This document shows, piece by piece, positions 38,482-47,488 of a stretch of 64,000 bases of DNA. The translations under genes and the position numbers were made by a program. This DNA is from Neisseriales bacterium (lineage in GTDB: Bacteria; Pseudomonadota; Gammaproteobacteria; Burkholderiales; UBA11063): NCBI GenBank assembly GCA_008017155.1, contig SSGX01000002.1, positions 93,495 through 157,494 on the forward strand. Reading direction: 5' to 3'. The notes beneath the pieces are model-generated. The model was not told the DNA's origin. It saw only the letters and a list, made by a program, of their open reading frames with translations, and did no database searches. Position 1 is the stretch's first letter, and the number at the start of each line of letters is the position of its first letter.

Positions 38482-38572
38482 TCTAACTATTCATTTATCA
38501 TTCGATAGCTATTCGTAGCATAAATATTTTTTATTTTAATAAATTTAACTTAATCTATACTAAGGATTGATC

Positions 38573-39535
38573 ATGACTACAGCTACTTTCCGTAACCGTA
38601 TTTATAATAGTATTACTGAAACCATTGGCGCTACTCCCATAGTTCGCCTACATCAAATAGAAAAAAAATATCAGCTAAAAGCCCAACTACTAGCAAAACT
38701 TGAATTTTTTAATCCACTAGCATCGGTGAAAGATCGAATTGCCTTGAATATGATTGAGACGGCGGAGAAAGAAAAAAAAATTACTCCGGGTGAAACATTA
38801 CTAGTAGAACCAACTTCAGGAAATACCGGAATCGGATTAGCTTTTATTGCTGCAGCTAAAGGTTATCGGCTGATACTTACCATGCCTGAAAGTGTATCGA
38901 TTGAACGCCGTAAAATGATTTCCCACCTAGGGGCTGAATTAGTTCTAACCCCTGCTGCCGAAGGTATGAGTGGTGCAGTCAGAAGAGCAAAAGAAATAGC
39001 CGAAGAGCAAAAAGCTTTCCTAGTTGGACAATTTGATAATCCAGCAAACCCAGCGATACATCGTCAAACAACCGCTGAAGAAATTTGGGCTGATACCAAT
39101 GGTGGTGCGGATATTCTAATTGCTGGAGTTGGTACGGGTGGCACAATTACTGGTATTTCCCAAGTAATCAAATCAAGAAAACCATCATTTAAAACAATTG
39201 CCGTAGAGCCAAGTGCCAGCCCGGTCTTATCAGGTGGGAAGCCAGGACCACATAAGATACAAGGTATCGGAGCAGGATTCGTTCCATCGATTTTGGATAC
39301 AAAAATCATTGATGAAATCATTCAGATTAGTAATGAAGATGCATTAGAAAAAGGACGTGAACTTGCACGTGTAGAAGGAATCCCAGGCGGAATTTCATCT
39401 GGTGCAGCACTAAAAGCAGCAATTGAAGTTGCTTCACGGGAAGAAAATGCGGGTAAACAAATTGTCCTGATTATTCCATCATTTGCTGAACGCTATTTAT
39501 CTACGGCATTATTCATTAACCCGGACGAACAATAA
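38573..39535 (+). CDS. cysK: Cysteine synthase A (O-acetylserine sulfhydrylase)
   Basis: A 320-residue PLP enzyme making cysteine from O-acetylserine and sulfide. The PLP lysine is in [12 protein letters not shown] (about residue 45), the substrate loop in [14 protein letters not shown], the PLP phosphate loop in [10 protein letters not shown] and the serine site in GGISSGAA. I use the ATG at 38573, preceded by AAGGA; a TTG at 38567 is in frame but sits on the SD. cysE follows one base after the stop. The Cys-rich leader ORF upstream suggests expression is raised when charged tRNA-Cys is scarce. Confidence 0.96.
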   Translation: MTTATFRNRIYNSITETIGATPIVRLHQIEKKYQLKAQLLAKLEFFNPLASVKDRIALNMIETAEKEKKITPGETLLVEPTSGNTGIGLAFIAAAKGYRLILTMPESVSIERRKMISHLGAELVLTPAAEGMSGAVRRAKEIAEEQKAFLVGQFDNPANPAIHRQTTAEEIWADTNGGADILIAGVGTGGTITGISQVIKSRKPSFKTIAVEPSASPVLSGGKPGPHKIQGIGAGFVPSILDTKIIDEIIQISNEDALEKGRELARVEGIPGGISSGAALKAAIEVASREENAGKQIVLIIPSFAERYLSTALFINPDEQ

Positions 39536-39536
39536 C

Positions 39537-40064
39537 ATGCTGGAACTTATTCGCCATTATCAGAAACAAGATCCAGTACGTCCATCCGTACTGGAAGTAA
39601 TTCTGGTTTATCCAGGTTTTCATGCTATTTTATGGCATAGGCTAAATCACTGGCTATGGAAACATAAATTTCGGCTAAGCTCGCGGATTTTTGCCCATTT
39701 AGCACGCTTTTTAACCGGGATAGAAATTCATCCGGGAGCAATAATTGGCAAAAATCTATTTATTGATCATGGTATGGGAATTGTTATTGGCGAAACAACT
39801 GTGATTGGCAATAATGTGACAATCTTTCATGGCGTAACTCTTGGTGGGCTTGGTATTCCATCGACTGCAAATACCAAGCGTCACCCAACAATTGCGGATA
39901 ATGTAATTATTGGCGCTGGCGCAAAAATTCTTGGCAATATCAAGATTCACTCCAATGCCAAGATTGGACCAAATAGTATCGTAATGCAAGAAGTAGCTGG
40001 AAATGTTACGATTAGTTCGCCGGTTGCTAAAGTTACCAAGTCGGTTGAAGATTGGGTAATTTGA
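39537..40064 (+). CDS. cysE: Serine O-acetyltransferase
   Basis: A short-form serine acetyltransferase of 175 residues that supplies O-acetylserine to CysK. Left-handed beta-helix hexapeptides begin at [10 protein letters not shown], with catalytic His in [11 protein letters not shown] and IFHGVTLGG, and acceptor-binding residues in RHPTI. The N-terminal alpha-helical region is shorter than in E. coli CysE, as in the epsilon/SAT-short forms. The start at 39537 is one base after the cysK stop; the extended frame back to 39483 would overlap cysK by 53 bases. The pair is therefore an operon. Confidence 0.95.
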   Translation: MLELIRHYQKQDPVRPSVLEVILVYPGFHAILWHRLNHWLWKHKFRLSSRIFAHLARFLTGIEIHPGAIIGKNLFIDHGMGIVIGETTVIGNNVTIFHGVTLGGLGIPSTANTKRHPTIADNVIIGAGAKILGNIKIHSNAKIGPNSIVMQEVAGNVTISSPVAKVTKSVEDWVI

Positions 40065-40691
40065 TCATTCACCAAAGAGCATCAAAATAATTGAAGCAAT
40101 CAAAAGAATACCCATGGTTACATTAAATATCTGCAAGTATCGTGGGTTATTCAGATAGCGCCTAACTGCAACACCACCAAAAAGCCAGAAAGCAATACAA
40201 GGAACACCAACTAGAAAATAAATAAGGCTGATAATAATAACCTGTGACACCATCGGTAAAGTTATTACCGTAAATGCAGAAACAGCACCAATTGCCATAA
40301 CCCATGCTTTAGGATTTACCCATTGGAATAAAACTGCCTTAAAAAAAGATAATGGACGATGCGCAGATTTAACTTCTTTTAGCGAGCTACTAGAACGGAT
40401 TATTTGATAAGCAAGATATAACATATAAATTGCCCCGATATACTTGATAATCTGATGTAAAACTGGAAATTTGGCAAATACCCCGGCAAGTCCCATTCCA
40501 ACCAGAAACACCATTGCCGAAAAACCAAATAAGATACCAAAATAGTGTGGTAACGAACGTTTAACCCCAAAATTAATCCCAGACATCAACATCATCAGAT
40601 TATTAGGTCCTGGGGTTATCGAACTTGAAACACAAAATAATAATAGCGATAAATAATATTCCACATTTAATCCCATATAGTAATAACTCAT
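40065..40691 (-). CDS. LysE/RhtB-family amino acid exporter
   Basis: A 208-residue, six-helix exporter with the family signature SSSITPGPNNLMMLMSG (near residue 20) and FQWVNPKAWVMAIGAVSAF. It ends exactly next to cysE in convergent orientation. The RhtB family includes the O-acetylserine/cysteine exporter EamB (YfiK), and the position beside the cysteine genes makes a cysteine or O-acetylserine exporter a good guess, but the substrate is not visible in the sequence. Start could be the ATG five codons later (40676); neither has a strong SD. Confidence 0.88.
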   Translation of the reverse strand: MSYYYMGLNVEYYLSLLLFCVSSSITPGPNNLMMLMSGINFGVKRSLPHYFGILFGFSAMVFLVGMGLAGVFAKFPVLHQIIKYIGAIYMLYLAYQIIRSSSSLKEVKSAHRPLSFFKAVLFQWVNPKAWVMAIGAVSAFTVITLPMVSQVIIISLIYFLVGVPCIAFWLFGGVAVRRYLNNPRYLQIFNVTMGILLIASIILMLFGE

Positions 40692-40760
40692 ATCGGATTT
40701 AAGTATTTATTGGATAATCCATCTAAATCAAGATCTTTATGCACTTAAGTTAAGCTTTCT

Positions 40761-41795
40761 TCATTTTACAAATAAAGCCTTGAGTTTTAATGCCACATTT
40801 ACTAAAATAATCAAGGCTGGAACCTCCACTAATGGTCCTACTACACCAGTAAAGGCTTCTGGTGAATTTAAGCCAAATGTAGCAATAGCCACCGCAATCG
40901 CCAGTTCAAAATTATTCCCAGCCGCGGTAAATGCTAAGGTTGTAGCACGTGAATAATCTGCACCAAGCTTTTTACTAATAAACATCCCAAGTACAAACAT
41001 GATGGCAAAATAGATAACTAATGGAATCGCTATTTTTATTACATCCAGCGGTATTGAAAGGATTACCTCACCTTTTAAGCTAAACATTACAATTATGGTA
41101 AATAATAATGCTACAAGTGTTAAATAACCAATCCGGCTTACAAATTCGTTCTCATACCAAGTGTGTCCTTTTATTTTTGTTAATATAAAACGCGCACAAA
41201 ACCCGGCAATAAATGGAATCCCTAAGTAGATGAATACACTTTTTGCAATCTCAGCTATACTGATATTAACTTGATAGGCATTTAATCCTAATCTAGAAGG
41301 CAACCAGTAAATAAAAATATAAGCATAAATGCTAAATAGTAGCACCTGAAAAATACTGTTAAAGGCTATCAATCCAGCACAATACTCTCTATTACCACCA
41401 GCTAGGTCATTCCAGACAATTACCATTGCAATACATCTAGCTAGTCCAATAAGTATGACCCCAACCATATAATTCGGTTCATTATGCAAAAATATCAGTG
41501 CTAAACTAAACATTAATATTGGACCAACAACCCAATTTAAAAGTAATGATACCCACAGTACCTTAACATCTTTAAATACCAATGGCATTTCAGCATAATC
41601 AACTTTGGCTAATGGTGGGAACATCATCAATATCAAGCCAATTGCGATTGGTATATTGGTCGTACCAACACTATAGCTATTTATAAATGTGGGTAATGAA
41701 GGTATAAATTTACCTAACATTAAACCGATAAACATTGCCAAAAATATCCATAGCGTTAAGAAGCGTTCTACAAAGGCAAGTTTCTTCATTCCCAT
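40761..41795 (-). CDS. acr3: Arsenite efflux transporter, ACR3 family
   Basis: A 344-residue, ten-helix membrane protein of the ACR3/ArsB (BASS-related) type. The family motif with the conserved Cys is [13 protein letters not shown] (about 118-130), and [17 protein letters not shown] is the conserved unwound helix near the C-terminus. It pumps As(III) out of the cell. The start overlaps the arsC stop by ten bases (ATG at 41795; an ATG two codons later is also possible). Last gene of arsH-arsR-arsC-acr3. Confidence 0.94.
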   Translation of the reverse strand: MGMKKLAFVERFLTLWIFLAMFIGLMLGKFIPSLPTFINSYSVGTTNIPIAIGLILMMFPPLAKVDYAEMPLVFKDVKVLWVSLLLNWVVGPILMFSLALIFLHNEPNYMVGVILIGLARCIAMVIVWNDLAGGNREYCAGLIAFNSIFQVLLFSIYAYIFIYWLPSRLGLNAYQVNISIAEIAKSVFIYLGIPFIAGFCARFILTKIKGHTWYENEFVSRIGYLTLVALLFTIIVMFSLKGEVILSIPLDVIKIAIPLVIYFAIMFVLGMFISKKLGADYSRATTLAFTAAGNNFELAIAVAIATFGLNSPEAFTGVVGPLVEVPALIILVNVALKLKALFVK

Positions 41796-42217
41796 CTCTT
41801 TATTAATTGAGGCAATTCATTTTGTAGATAAGTGCTGATTTCATCACGTACCTTGCGATAAACTACTAATTTTTCTTCTTCATCAACGAGACTCATCGCT
41901 AATTTAGGTGGATCTTGAAATGAATGGTGTAATTTTTGAGCCAAACCTGTAAATAATGGGCAAGATTCATTGGCATGATCACAGACTGTCAATACAACAT
42001 CAAATTTGATATGGCTTAGTGTTTCGACATGTTTGCTACTGTGCTGAGACATATCAAGCCCTAGCTCTTCACATACTTTTATAGCATAAGAGTTCATTCC
42101 ATGTGTTTCAATGCCCGCAGAATAAAAATTATGCTTGGGGTATAAATTTCTAGCTATAGCTTCGGCCATTTGGCTACGACAAGAATTGCCTGTACATAAA
42201 AATAAGATATTTAGCAC
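41786..42217 (-). CDS. arsC: Arsenate reductase, thioredoxin-coupled (LMW-PTP fold)
   Basis: A 143-residue arsenate reductase with the P-loop [15 protein letters not shown] (Cys8 and Cys13, nucleophile CxGNSCRS) and [12 protein letters not shown] holding the resolving cysteines (about 79 and 86). This is the thioredoxin-linked, low-molecular-weight tyrosine phosphatase-like class, not the glutaredoxin class. It reduces As(V) to As(III) for export by the following acr3. It overlaps arsR by seven bases and acr3 by ten. Confidence 0.95.
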   Translation of the reverse strand: MLNILFLCTGNSCRSQMAEAIARNLYPKHNFYSAGIETHGMNSYAIKVCEELGLDMSQHSSKHVETLSHIKFDVVLTVCDHANESCPLFTGLAQKLHHSFQDPPKLAMSLVDEEEKLVVYRKVRDEISTYLQNELPQLIKRWE

Positions 42218-42525
42218 TGTGTGCCTCCATTTAATGATTTACTTTTAATTTTCATTTGCTCTAATAAATTTTGCTCATCATTTTTTATGATAAAATCGAC
42301 TAAAGCATTGCCAATACTACTTAATTGGTAATGTTTCCACTTAGCTGCCTTACGAGAAGTAACTAGTCCTGACTGTTCAAGTTCTTTTAGATGTCTTGAT
42401 AGATTGGAATTTGATAATTCAAAACAGTCTTCAATATGGCAAAGGCAAATATCAGGATTTAATGAAATGATTAATAAGATTTCAAGTCTGTTCTTTTCGC
42501 CTAAAGCTTTAAATATCTTTTCCAT
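42211..42525 (-). CDS. arsR: ArsR-family arsenic-responsive repressor
   Basis: A 104-residue winged-helix metalloregulator. The As(III)-binding Cys are in NPDICLCHIED (the ELCVCDL-type alpha3 site), followed by the recognition helix SNSNLSRHLKELEQSGLV and the wing RKAAKWKHYQLS. It is expected to bind the 30-bp palindrome at 43267-43296 in front of arsH and be released by arsenite. It starts nine bases after arsH and overlaps arsC by seven. Confidence 0.95.
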   Translation of the reverse strand: MEKIFKALGEKNRLEILLIISLNPDICLCHIEDCFELSNSNLSRHLKELEQSGLVTSRKAAKWKHYQLSSIGNALVDFIIKNDEQNLLEQMKIKSKSLNGGTQC

Positions 42526-42533
42526 ATCAATCC

Positions 42534-43232
42534 TTATAAATTTTTTGGCAAACTAAATGCTTCTGATTCACTATATCTCTGTACCAGATAGTCCATATTT
42601 CCTCGCAATAAAAGCGTGAACTTAAATAACTCCTCCATAACATCGACAACCCGTTCTTTATAAGAAGACTCTTTCATAGTCCCATCATCATTAAATTGCT
42701 CATAAGCCTTAGCTACAGAAGATTGGTTTGGAATAGTAAACATCCGCATCCAGCGCCCAAGAATACGTAAATTGTTAACTGCATTAAAAGATTGTGAACC
42801 GCCACATACCTGCATCACTGCGAGCAATTTGCCTTGTGTAGGTCTAACTGCTCCTATGCTTAGAGGAATCCAATCTATCTGGTTTTTTAGTATAGATGAT
42901 ATGTTACCGTGTACCTCAGGAGAAATCCATACCATAGCCTCACACCAATCAACCAAACGGCGCAACTCTTTAACTGGTGCAGGCAACTTTTCAAAATCTG
43001 CTGTTTGGGTTAGACTAATATCAGCTAAAGGTAGGTTAGCGGGGTTATAAAATTGGACTTCGGCACCAAATGCCTCAATTATCCTAGCCGCTTCTTCAGC
43101 TAATAACTTACTATATGAGCGTTCACGTAATGAGCCATAAAGAAATAATACTTTAGGAGGATGTTTGGGGATCTCCCGACTATGAAAAAATAACTGATCA
43201 AGTACATTATCTATAGTATGATTTGGTAACAT
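42534..43232 (-). CDS. arsH: ArsH, NADPH-dependent FMN oxidoreductase
   Basis: About 232 residues of the flavodoxin-like NADPH-FMN reductase family. The FMN-phosphate loop is [18 protein letters not shown] (residues about 40-57), with [17 protein letters not shown] (flavin face) further on. ArsH oxidises trivalent organoarsenicals and detoxifies arsenicals. I use the ATG at 43232; the frame extends to 43262 but that would run toward the operator. It is the first gene of the arsenic operon. Confidence 0.94.
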   Translation of the reverse strand: MLPNHTIDNVLDQLFFHSREIPKHPPKVLFLYGSLRERSYSKLLAEEAARIIEAFGAEVQFYNPANLPLADISLTQTADFEKLPAPVKELRRLVDWCEAMVWISPEVHGNISSILKNQIDWIPLSIGAVRPTQGKLLAVMQVCGGSQSFNAVNNLRILGRWMRMFTIPNQSSVAKAYEQFNDDGTMKESSYKERVVDVMEELFKFTLLLRGNMDYLVQRYSESEAFSLPKNL

Positions 43233-43266
43233 GATATTGCCTATTAAAGTAACTACCCGCAATTAT

Positions 43267-43296
43267 ATCATATTTGCACATATATGCAAATATGAT
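43267..43296. promoter_or_regulatory. Probable ArsR operator
   Basis: A perfect palindrome, ATCATATTTGCA-CATATA-TGCAAATATGAT, 35 bases before arsH. Its ATATTTGCA half-sites look like those bound by ArsR-type repressors. It also lies about 106 bases before the divergent DUF5993 gene, so the repressor might touch both promoters. Confidence 0.85.
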
Positions 43297-43401
43297 TTTA
43301 GATAGGGGAATTTAACAGACAATAGTGATTTCTTCTATTTCAAAATTCATCCTAACGGCGTTAAAATAACTCTTATTACAATAATTCGTTAGGAATTTAT
43401 C

Positions 43402-43560
43402 ATGCCACTATTACTATTTATTTTATTGAATATAATATTTTTTACTCTATACAATAGAACAAAATACCTTTCTTATACTCTTTTTGGAGTATTCCTAATT
43501 CTGTGGCTAGCAATTTTCATACCGCATACAATCCATTATATTGCCAATGTAAATTTTTAG
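43402..43560 (+). CDS. DUF5993-like small membrane protein
   Basis: A 52-residue ORF with two hydrophobic segments, too short for most gene calls: LLLFILLNIIFFTLY and LFGVFLILWLAIFIP, ending with HTIHYIANVNF. This two-helix design with a late His-Thr and its position nine bases before a DsbB-like gene match the DUF5993 small proteins that accompany some DsbB paralogues. Upstream SD AGGAA precedes the ATG. Function is unknown; a chaperone or partner role for the disulfide oxidoreductase is inference. Confidence 0.72.
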   Translation: MPLLLFILLNIIFFTLYNRTKYLSYTLFGVFLILWLAIFIPHTIHYIANVNF

Positions 43561-43569
43561 GAATAGACC

Positions 43570-44121
43570 ATGAACTATAATAAATTACTGAATTTTTTTG
43601 ATATGCTAATCATTGTAGCCCTTTGTACTACACTTCTAATTGCATTTTCTTACCAATTTACGGTAAATGATCTGCCATGTGCAATGTGCGTCATGTCTCG
43701 AATGGGCGTGTATGCAATGAGCTTTGGCTTATTGGCTAATCTCCTTTTATCACGTAATACGAAAAATTATCTTCTAGTAATAATTGCAGGATTAATCCAA
43801 ATGGCAATAAGTCTGGAATTTATTGTCCGCCATATTGTCCCCGGCAGTGGTTCTTATGGTAGTCCAGTATTTGGTTTACATATGTATAGCTGGAATTTTA
43901 TCTTTACGGTACTAATTATTATTTATTGCTGTATTGCTGGATTAATTAGTAACAATATAAGCAACAATCAAAATAAGCCAACACTAATATTAAAATTAAT
44001 CATAGCATTACTTTTCTTAACTTTATTTGCAAATACCATTAGTACTTTCGTTGAATGTGGAATATACTCATGCCCAAGTGATCCGCATAGCTACTGGCTA
44101 CTTGATTTATTACATCGTTAA
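43570..44121 (+). CDS. DsbB-like disulfide bond formation protein
   Basis: A 183-residue membrane protein, four to five helices. The first periplasmic Cys pair is in LPCAMCVMSRMG (C-x2-C, as in DsbB CxxC...R), which would transfer electrons to quinone. The second pair is FVECGIYSCPSDPHSYW near the C-terminus. Proteins of this subtype reoxidise a DsbA-like partner; no dsbA is adjacent. It follows the DUF5993-like gene by nine bases and is followed by an 83-bp gap before hypB. Confidence 0.87.
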   Translation: MNYNKLLNFFDMLIIVALCTTLLIAFSYQFTVNDLPCAMCVMSRMGVYAMSFGLLANLLLSRNTKNYLLVIIAGLIQMAISLEFIVRHIVPGSGSYGSPVFGLHMYSWNFIFTVLIIIYCCIAGLISNNISNNQNKPTLILKLIIALLFLTLFANTISTFVECGIYSCPSDPHSYWLLDLLHR

Positions 44122-44204
44122 CGAACTTAATTACGCGCATAACCTTGTTATTTATAATGCTTATATGATACAATTTAATTATAATAAACTAATAAGGAAA
44201 AATT

Positions 44205-44954
44205 ATGTGTGTAACCTGTGGCTGTGGTGATGATACTAATACTCATCACCACCATCATAATCATGATCATACGCACCATCACGAACACCATCAGCACAAA
44301 GATGCAGTAAATCTTGAAGCAGAAATTCTTGCAGAAAATAAGCAATTTGCAAACCAGAATCGTCTACTCTTCAAATCAAAAAACGCATTGGCACTAAATT
44401 TAGTTTCAAGTCCAGGCTCAGGTAAAACTACCTTACTTGAAGAAACAATTAAGCAACTAAGCAAAAAACATAAAATCAATGTCATCGAGGGTGATCAGCA
44501 CACTGAGCTTGATGCTGACCGAATCCGTAAGGCTGGTGCAAATGCCTATCAGATAAATACTGGCAAAGCCTGCCATCTTGATGGTCATATGGTAGGACAT
44601 GCTTTAGAACATCTAGATATTGATAACAATAGCTATGTATTTATTGAAAATGTGGGTAATCTGATTTGTCCGGCGCTATTTGATCTTGGTGAACACGCCA
44701 AAGTTGTACTTATTTCGGTAACTGAAGGCGAAGATAAACCACTAAAATATCCAGATATGTTTCTTGGGGCGGAATTAGTCATTATTACCAAGACAGATTT
44801 ATTACCATATCTGAAATTTGATCTAGAGCAATGTATTACAAACATTCAAAAAATCAACTCAAAAGCAAAAATAATTCCGCTATCGGTCAATGATCCAAAT
44901 AGCCTTACTAACTGGTTTAACTGGTTGGCAACAGCACAGCAATTTTATGCCTGA
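44205..44954 (+). CDS. hypB: Hydrogenase nickel incorporation GTPase HypB
   Basis: A 249-residue SIMIBI GTPase that inserts nickel into the hydrogenase large subunit. The N-terminus MCVTCGCGDD carries the high-affinity Cys metal site and is followed by a His-rich storage stretch (residues about 14-33, 14 His) typical of HypB. P-loop SSPGSGKTTLLEE, EGDQHTELDADRI (switch), ENVGNLICP and ITKTDLLPY (guanine recognition) are present. First gene of hypBFCDE; SD AAGG precedes the ATG. HypA, its usual partner, is not in the window. Confidence 0.96.
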   Translation: MCVTCGCGDDTNTHHHHHNHDHTHHHEHHQHKDAVNLEAEILAENKQFANQNRLLFKSKNALALNLVSSPGSGKTTLLEETIKQLSKKHKINVIEGDQHTELDADRIRKAGANAYQINTGKACHLDGHMVGHALEHLDIDNNSYVFIENVGNLICPALFDLGEHAKVVLISVTEGEDKPLKYPDMFLGAELVIITKTDLLPYLKFDLEQCITNIQKINSKAKIIPLSVNDPNSLTNWFNWLATAQQFYA

Positions 44955-44960
44955 ATAATT

Positions 44961-47255
44961 GTGAATCAGAATTTGGCAACCCGGCTTATTATCAATGGAT
45001 TGGTGCAGGGAGTCGGTTTTCGCCCTAGCGTTTATCATCTAGCAAATAGATTGGGGCTAAAAGGTTGGATAAAAAATACTGGAAATGGTGTTGAAATCGT
45101 TATTTCTTCGTTAGATGCAAGTTACTTTATTCGCGAATTAAGTAATTCCCTACCGCCATTAGCTATAATTGATTCAATTAGCTGTGAAGAATACCATTTA
45201 TCAACTGCAATTACCGACTTTCACATCCTAGACAGTATCGCAGGCAATATTAGCCAGACAAGAATTGCTCCAGACTGTAAAATCTGTAGCGACTGTTTGA
45301 TTGAATTATTTAATCCGGAGAGTCGCTATTATCTTTATCCTTTCATCAGTTGTACTAATTGCGGACCACGCTATACGATAATCAAAAATCTACCCTATGA
45401 TAGAATCAATACTAGCTACAAAGATTTTGAACTTTGCAGAAACTGTAATGATGACTATAATAATCCAGCCAACCGACGTTATCATGCTGAAACTAGCTGT
45501 TGTAAAGTCTGTGGCCCCAGCTATAATATGGAGCTGGAGAAAGTAGCAAACTATATCCAAGATGGAAAAATAATTGCGCTAAAAGGAAGTGGTGGTTACG
45601 TCCTTGTCGGGGATGCAAAAAATTGCGAAGTAATTCCCAGATTAAGAACAGCAAAGAAGCGTGCCAAAAAACCGCTCGCAGTCATGGCATTAAATACAGC
45701 TTCGATTCGCTATAACTATGCCGAAGTAAATGCACAGGAAGCAACATTACTTGAGACTAATACTAGTCCAATTGTCATATTAAAGCGAAAGAAGCAGTCT
45801 TCACTTCCGGCAAATATTGCTCCAGAACTAGATACTCTCGGTATCATGCTTGCCCATAGCCCGGCTTACTATTTGCTATTTTATTATCTTCTTGAAAAAC
45901 CTAGTGGTTATGAATGGCTAGAAAAGCCAAATGATAAACTATTAATTGTAACTAGTGCCAATCTATCTGGTGAGGCGATCATTGCCGATGATATGCTAGC
46001 AGAAGAAGCGTTGCCTGGGATTGCTGATTATATAATTAGCCATAATCGCGAAATAACCGTTCCCGTTGATGATAGTGTGATGAGGATGGCAGGTAAACAT
46101 AAAATAACGCTTCGGCATGCTCGAGGACTTACCCCACTAAATTACAGCTTCAATTATGAGCTACCTCAGGTTTTAGGCGTTGGTGCTAGCTTAAAAGCGA
46201 CATTAAGCTTCAGTAAAGATAATAAAATTCATATTTCGCAATATATTGGTGATCTAAAACAGCTTCCGGTAATCAACTATTACCAGAAAATTTATCAGTA
46301 TTATTGCCAGCTTTACACCATTAAGCCAGAATTAATTGTTTGCGATCTACATCCTGATTTTTATACCAGCCAATTTGCTATTGAATCTGGGCTACCAGTA
46401 TTAAAGCTTCAACATCATAATGCACACTTTGCTGCCGTTCTTGGCGAATTCGAAAGCTATGGTTACCTTCTTGAGCAGCGAATCCTTGGCTGCATCCTTG
46501 ATGGTTACGGTTACGGTAATAATGGTGAAGCGTTAGGTGGCGAATTAATCGAATTTGATTTTAAAACTCTAAAGTTTAAAACTATCTCCCAATTACCTGA
46601 ATTAATGTCGATAGGTGGAGATCTGGCTGAGAAAGAACCGTGGCGCTTGGCGCTTGCGATGTGTGTTCAGTATGATTTGCCTATACCAGAGTATCTTTTA
46701 AAGCAGCCTAATGCTAACATAATTCTGGAAATTCTAAAAGATGGCAATGCGCCCAAAACTACAGCTATGGGACGTATTTTTTCCGGAGTTGCCGCCCTAC
46801 TGGGAGTTATAACTATCAATGATTATGAAGCAAATGCCGCAATGCTCCTTGAAAGCATGGTAAGCATGCCCGAAACAGATTTTGACATAGTCAGATTAAC
46901 CGCTGATGGGAAACCGGATATAGCTACTTTGATAAGAAAAGTTTATACTATTGGAGTAACTGAAAACAATCGCCCAAAAGCGATAAATTTATTTTATGGC
47001 AGTCTAACTACACTTCTTGATAAATGGATCGTATATCACGCATCATTGCATCGGATTAATCAGATTGCATTATCCGGTGGCTGCTGGCAAAGCCCTTATT
47101 TATTAAGCATGATTAGTGATAAATTTCAGCATTCAACACTGGAATTATTAATCCCGAAAGACTTGCCATTAAATGACGAATGTATTAGTTTTGGTCAGGC
47201 ATGGTATGGTACCAAATATACACTATTAAATGGAAAAGATTCACTATGTGTCTAG
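44961..47255 (+). CDS. hypF: Carbamoyltransferase HypF
   Basis: A 764-residue protein that makes the cyanide ligand precursor (thiocarbamate) for the Fe centre. Domains in order: acylphosphatase-like (NGLVQGVGFRPSVYHLA, residues 12-28), two zinc fingers (CKICSDC...CTNCGP, CRNCNDDY...CCKVCGP), a YrdC-like domain (KGSGGYVLVGDA, KRAKKPLAVMA, TSANLSGEAI) and a Kae1-like carbamoyltransferase with HHNAHFAAVLGE and LDGYGYGNNGEALGGEL. The start is GTG (44961), six bases after the hypB stop. It overlaps hypC by ten bases. Confidence 0.96.
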   Translation: MNQNLATRLIINGLVQGVGFRPSVYHLANRLGLKGWIKNTGNGVEIVISSLDASYFIRELSNSLPPLAIIDSISCEEYHLSTAITDFHILDSIAGNISQTRIAPDCKICSDCLIELFNPESRYYLYPFISCTNCGPRYTIIKNLPYDRINTSYKDFELCRNCNDDYNNPANRRYHAETSCCKVCGPSYNMELEKVANYIQDGKIIALKGSGGYVLVGDAKNCEVIPRLRTAKKRAKKPLAVMALNTASIRYNYAEVNAQEATLLETNTSPIVILKRKKQSSLPANIAPELDTLGIMLAHSPAYYLLFYYLLEKPSGYEWLEKPNDKLLIVTSANLSGEAIIADDMLAEEALPGIADYIISHNREITVPVDDSVMRMAGKHKITLRHARGLTPLNYSFNYELPQVLGVGASLKATLSFSKDNKIHISQYIGDLKQLPVINYYQKIYQYYCQLYTIKPELIVCDLHPDFYTSQFAIESGLPVLKLQHHNAHFAAVLGEFESYGYLLEQRILGCILDGYGYGNNGEALGGELIEFDFKTLKFKTISQLPELMSIGGDLAEKEPWRLALAMCVQYDLPIPEYLLKQPNANIILEILKDGNAPKTTAMGRIFSGVAALLGVITINDYEANAAMLLESMVSMPETDFDIVRLTADGKPDIATLIRKVYTIGVTENNRPKAINLFYGSLTTLLDKWIVYHASLHRINQIALSGGCWQSPYLLSMISDKFQHSTLELLIPKDLPLNDECISFGQAWYGTKYTLLNGKDSLCV

Positions 47256-47488
47256 CAATCCCAACTCAAATTATTGAGCTTCTGGATAATCAAATGGCTA
47301 TTACCTCACTATCTGGAGTAAAAAAAGAAATATCTCTTGCCCTACTGATGGACGAAGTTAAAATTGGTGATTATGTTATTGTTCATGCAGGATATGCCCT
47401 AAATCGACTAGACGAGGAAGATGCAAAAAAAACACTTGAGTACTTTGCTGAATTACTAAATGAAGAGAATTATAATGAAATACATTGA
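47246..47488 (+). CDS. hypC: Hydrogenase assembly chaperone HypC
   Basis: An 80-residue HypC/HupF chaperone beginning with the diagnostic MCLAIPTQI (Cys2 is the ligand-carrying residue); VGDYVIVHAGYALNRLDEEDAKK is the conserved C-terminal half. It delivers the Fe(CN)2CO unit together with HypD. The start at 47246 lies inside the last codons of hypF and the stop overlaps hypD by 14 bases. A longer frame from 47201 is not needed. Confidence 0.96.
   Translation: MCLAIPTQIIELLDNQMAITSLSGVKKEISLALLMDEVKIGDYVIVHAGYALNRLDEEDAKKTLEYFAELLNEENYNEIH

Noticed and set aside
44027..44230. Open frame between the DsbB-like gene and hypB
   Set aside because: Overlaps the end of the DsbB-like gene in another frame and runs into hypB; no SD and no recognisable product.
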